Shown in pieces: positions 6,376 to 6,598 of a stretch of 6,598 nt of DNA (positions are counted from its first letter, which is position 1; the number at the start of each line of letters is the position of its first letter). The notes beneath the pieces are model-generated. The model had not been told where the DNA came from. It was given only the letters and a program-made list of their open reading frames with translations, and did not search any database. The stretch is taken from positions 1 through 6,598 of the forward strand of contig JAISRA010000052.1 of assembly GCA_031273885.1 (NCBI GenBank), in the 5' to 3' direction. A program made the translations under genes and the position numbers. The stretch is from Endomicrobium sp. GTDB taxonomy: Bacteria > Elusimicrobiota > Endomicrobiia > Endomicrobiales > Endomicrobiaceae.

Positions 6376-6387
6376 AGCATGCCGGTC
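6376..6387. repeat. 12-bp inverted repeat flanking cinA, right arm
   Basis: AGCATGCCGGTC is the exact reverse complement of 4841-4852. It lies about 190 bases upstream of the cinA start in otherwise very AT-rich spacer. Confidence 0.55.
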
Positions 6388-6427
6388 AATCAAGTATTCG
6401 GATTTTGAACCATTGCTTTGTTTTATG

Positions 6428-6476
6428 GAAAATTTTCGCTCTCCTAACGCAAAATCTGACTCGGAAAGCAATTTTC
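6428..6476. repeat. Imperfect inverted repeat after the upstream gene
   Basis: GAAAATT, 3 extra bases, GCTCTCC (6428-6444) pairs with GGAAAGC AATTTTC (6463-6476), with one mismatch and a three-base bulge around an 18-base loop. It starts 16 bases after the stop of the gene ending at 6493 and could fold at its transcript end. There is no U-run beyond it on the minus strand, so it is not a textbook intrinsic terminator. Confidence 0.4.
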
Positions 6477-6492
6477 TTAGGGCTTTTTACTT

Positions 6493-6598
6493 TTATTTAC
6501 CCTGCTGAGTGTTAAATAACCCTGCTAAATAACTAAACCCGTCTTTCCACGCTTTTAAATACCCGTCATCTCCCAACAATCCTGCCTGTTTAAATATT
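6493..6598 (-). CDS. C-terminal end of an unrecognised protein (5' end outside window)
   Basis: The frame is open from the window edge to TAA 6493-6495, giving 34 residues that include KQAGLLGDDGYLKAWKDG and then FSYLAGLFNTQQGK. The composition is soluble and protein-like, with Gly, Asp, Lys and aromatic residues unlike the noise frames around it. The orientation matches cinA and its neighbours, with a 304-base gap to the cinA start. I do not recognise the family from this tail. It could equally be the end of a pseudogene. Confidence 0.5.
   Translation of the reverse strand, partial: IFKQAGLLGDDGYLKAWKDGFSYLAGLFNTQQGK

Larger units (their letters stand above)
6189..6492. other. Gene-free spacer upstream of cinA
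   Basis: No convincing coding frame on either strand. It holds the cinA ribosome binding site (AGAAGG, 6205-6200), a possible -10 (TATAAA, 6223-6218), a short dyad AAAATG-CA-CATTTT (6281-6294), one arm of the cinA-flanking repeat (6376-6387) and an imperfect inverted repeat (6428-6476). Confidence 0.6.

Overview
The window is AT-rich, and every gene I can support is on the minus strand, so transcription runs from high to low coordinates. Four intact genes are recognised: cinA (4851-6188), a Bax-inhibitor-1-like membrane protein (3775-4485), engB/ysxC (3196-3774) and an exodeoxyribonuclease III, xth (2414-3169). A large secreted repeat protein occupies the low-coordinate end (1-1668) and runs out of the window. 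The C-terminal end of an unrecognised gene enters at the high-coordinate end (6493-6598).

Organism: the low GC, GTG and TTG starts, housekeeping genes separated by long decaying spacers, and an interrupted surface-type gene suggest a Gram-negative, host-associated bacterium undergoing genome reduction. Elusimicrobia of the Endomicrobium type would fit. This is inference; no ribosomal RNA or other decisive marker is present.

Layout from the upstream end. 6493-6598 is the tail of an unknown CDS. 6189-6492 is a spacer with an imperfect inverted repeat, a short dyad and one arm of a 12-bp inverted repeat. cinA follows; its stop codon overlaps the other arm. 4486-4850 has no intact gene but holds what looks like a decayed 5' end of glmS, then a symmetrical dyad and a repeated 12-mer upstream of the Bax-inhibitor-like gene. 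That gene abuts engB exactly (TAA then GTG), with the engB ribosome binding site inside its 3' end, so the two are probably translationally coupled. xth follows 26 bases later from a TTG start. 1699-2413 is a 715-base gene-poor stretch with a good sigma-70-type promoter, a 57-codon ORF and protein-like fragments that look like remnants. 1-1668 encodes a signal peptide followed by about thirteen 26-residue 'YGG' repeats.

Most notable: the repeat protein is split into two frames exactly at a canonical -1 slippery heptamer, G GGG GGA, and the -1 frame then stays open for 363 codons to the window edge. This could be programmed frameshifting, G-tract phase variation, a young pseudogene or a sequencing error. 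The housekeeping genes cover DNA repair (xth), ribosome assembly (engB), nucleotide metabolite repair or competence-linked functions (cinA) and membrane ion homeostasis (the Bax-inhibitor-like protein). They look like a loose cluster rather than one pathway.
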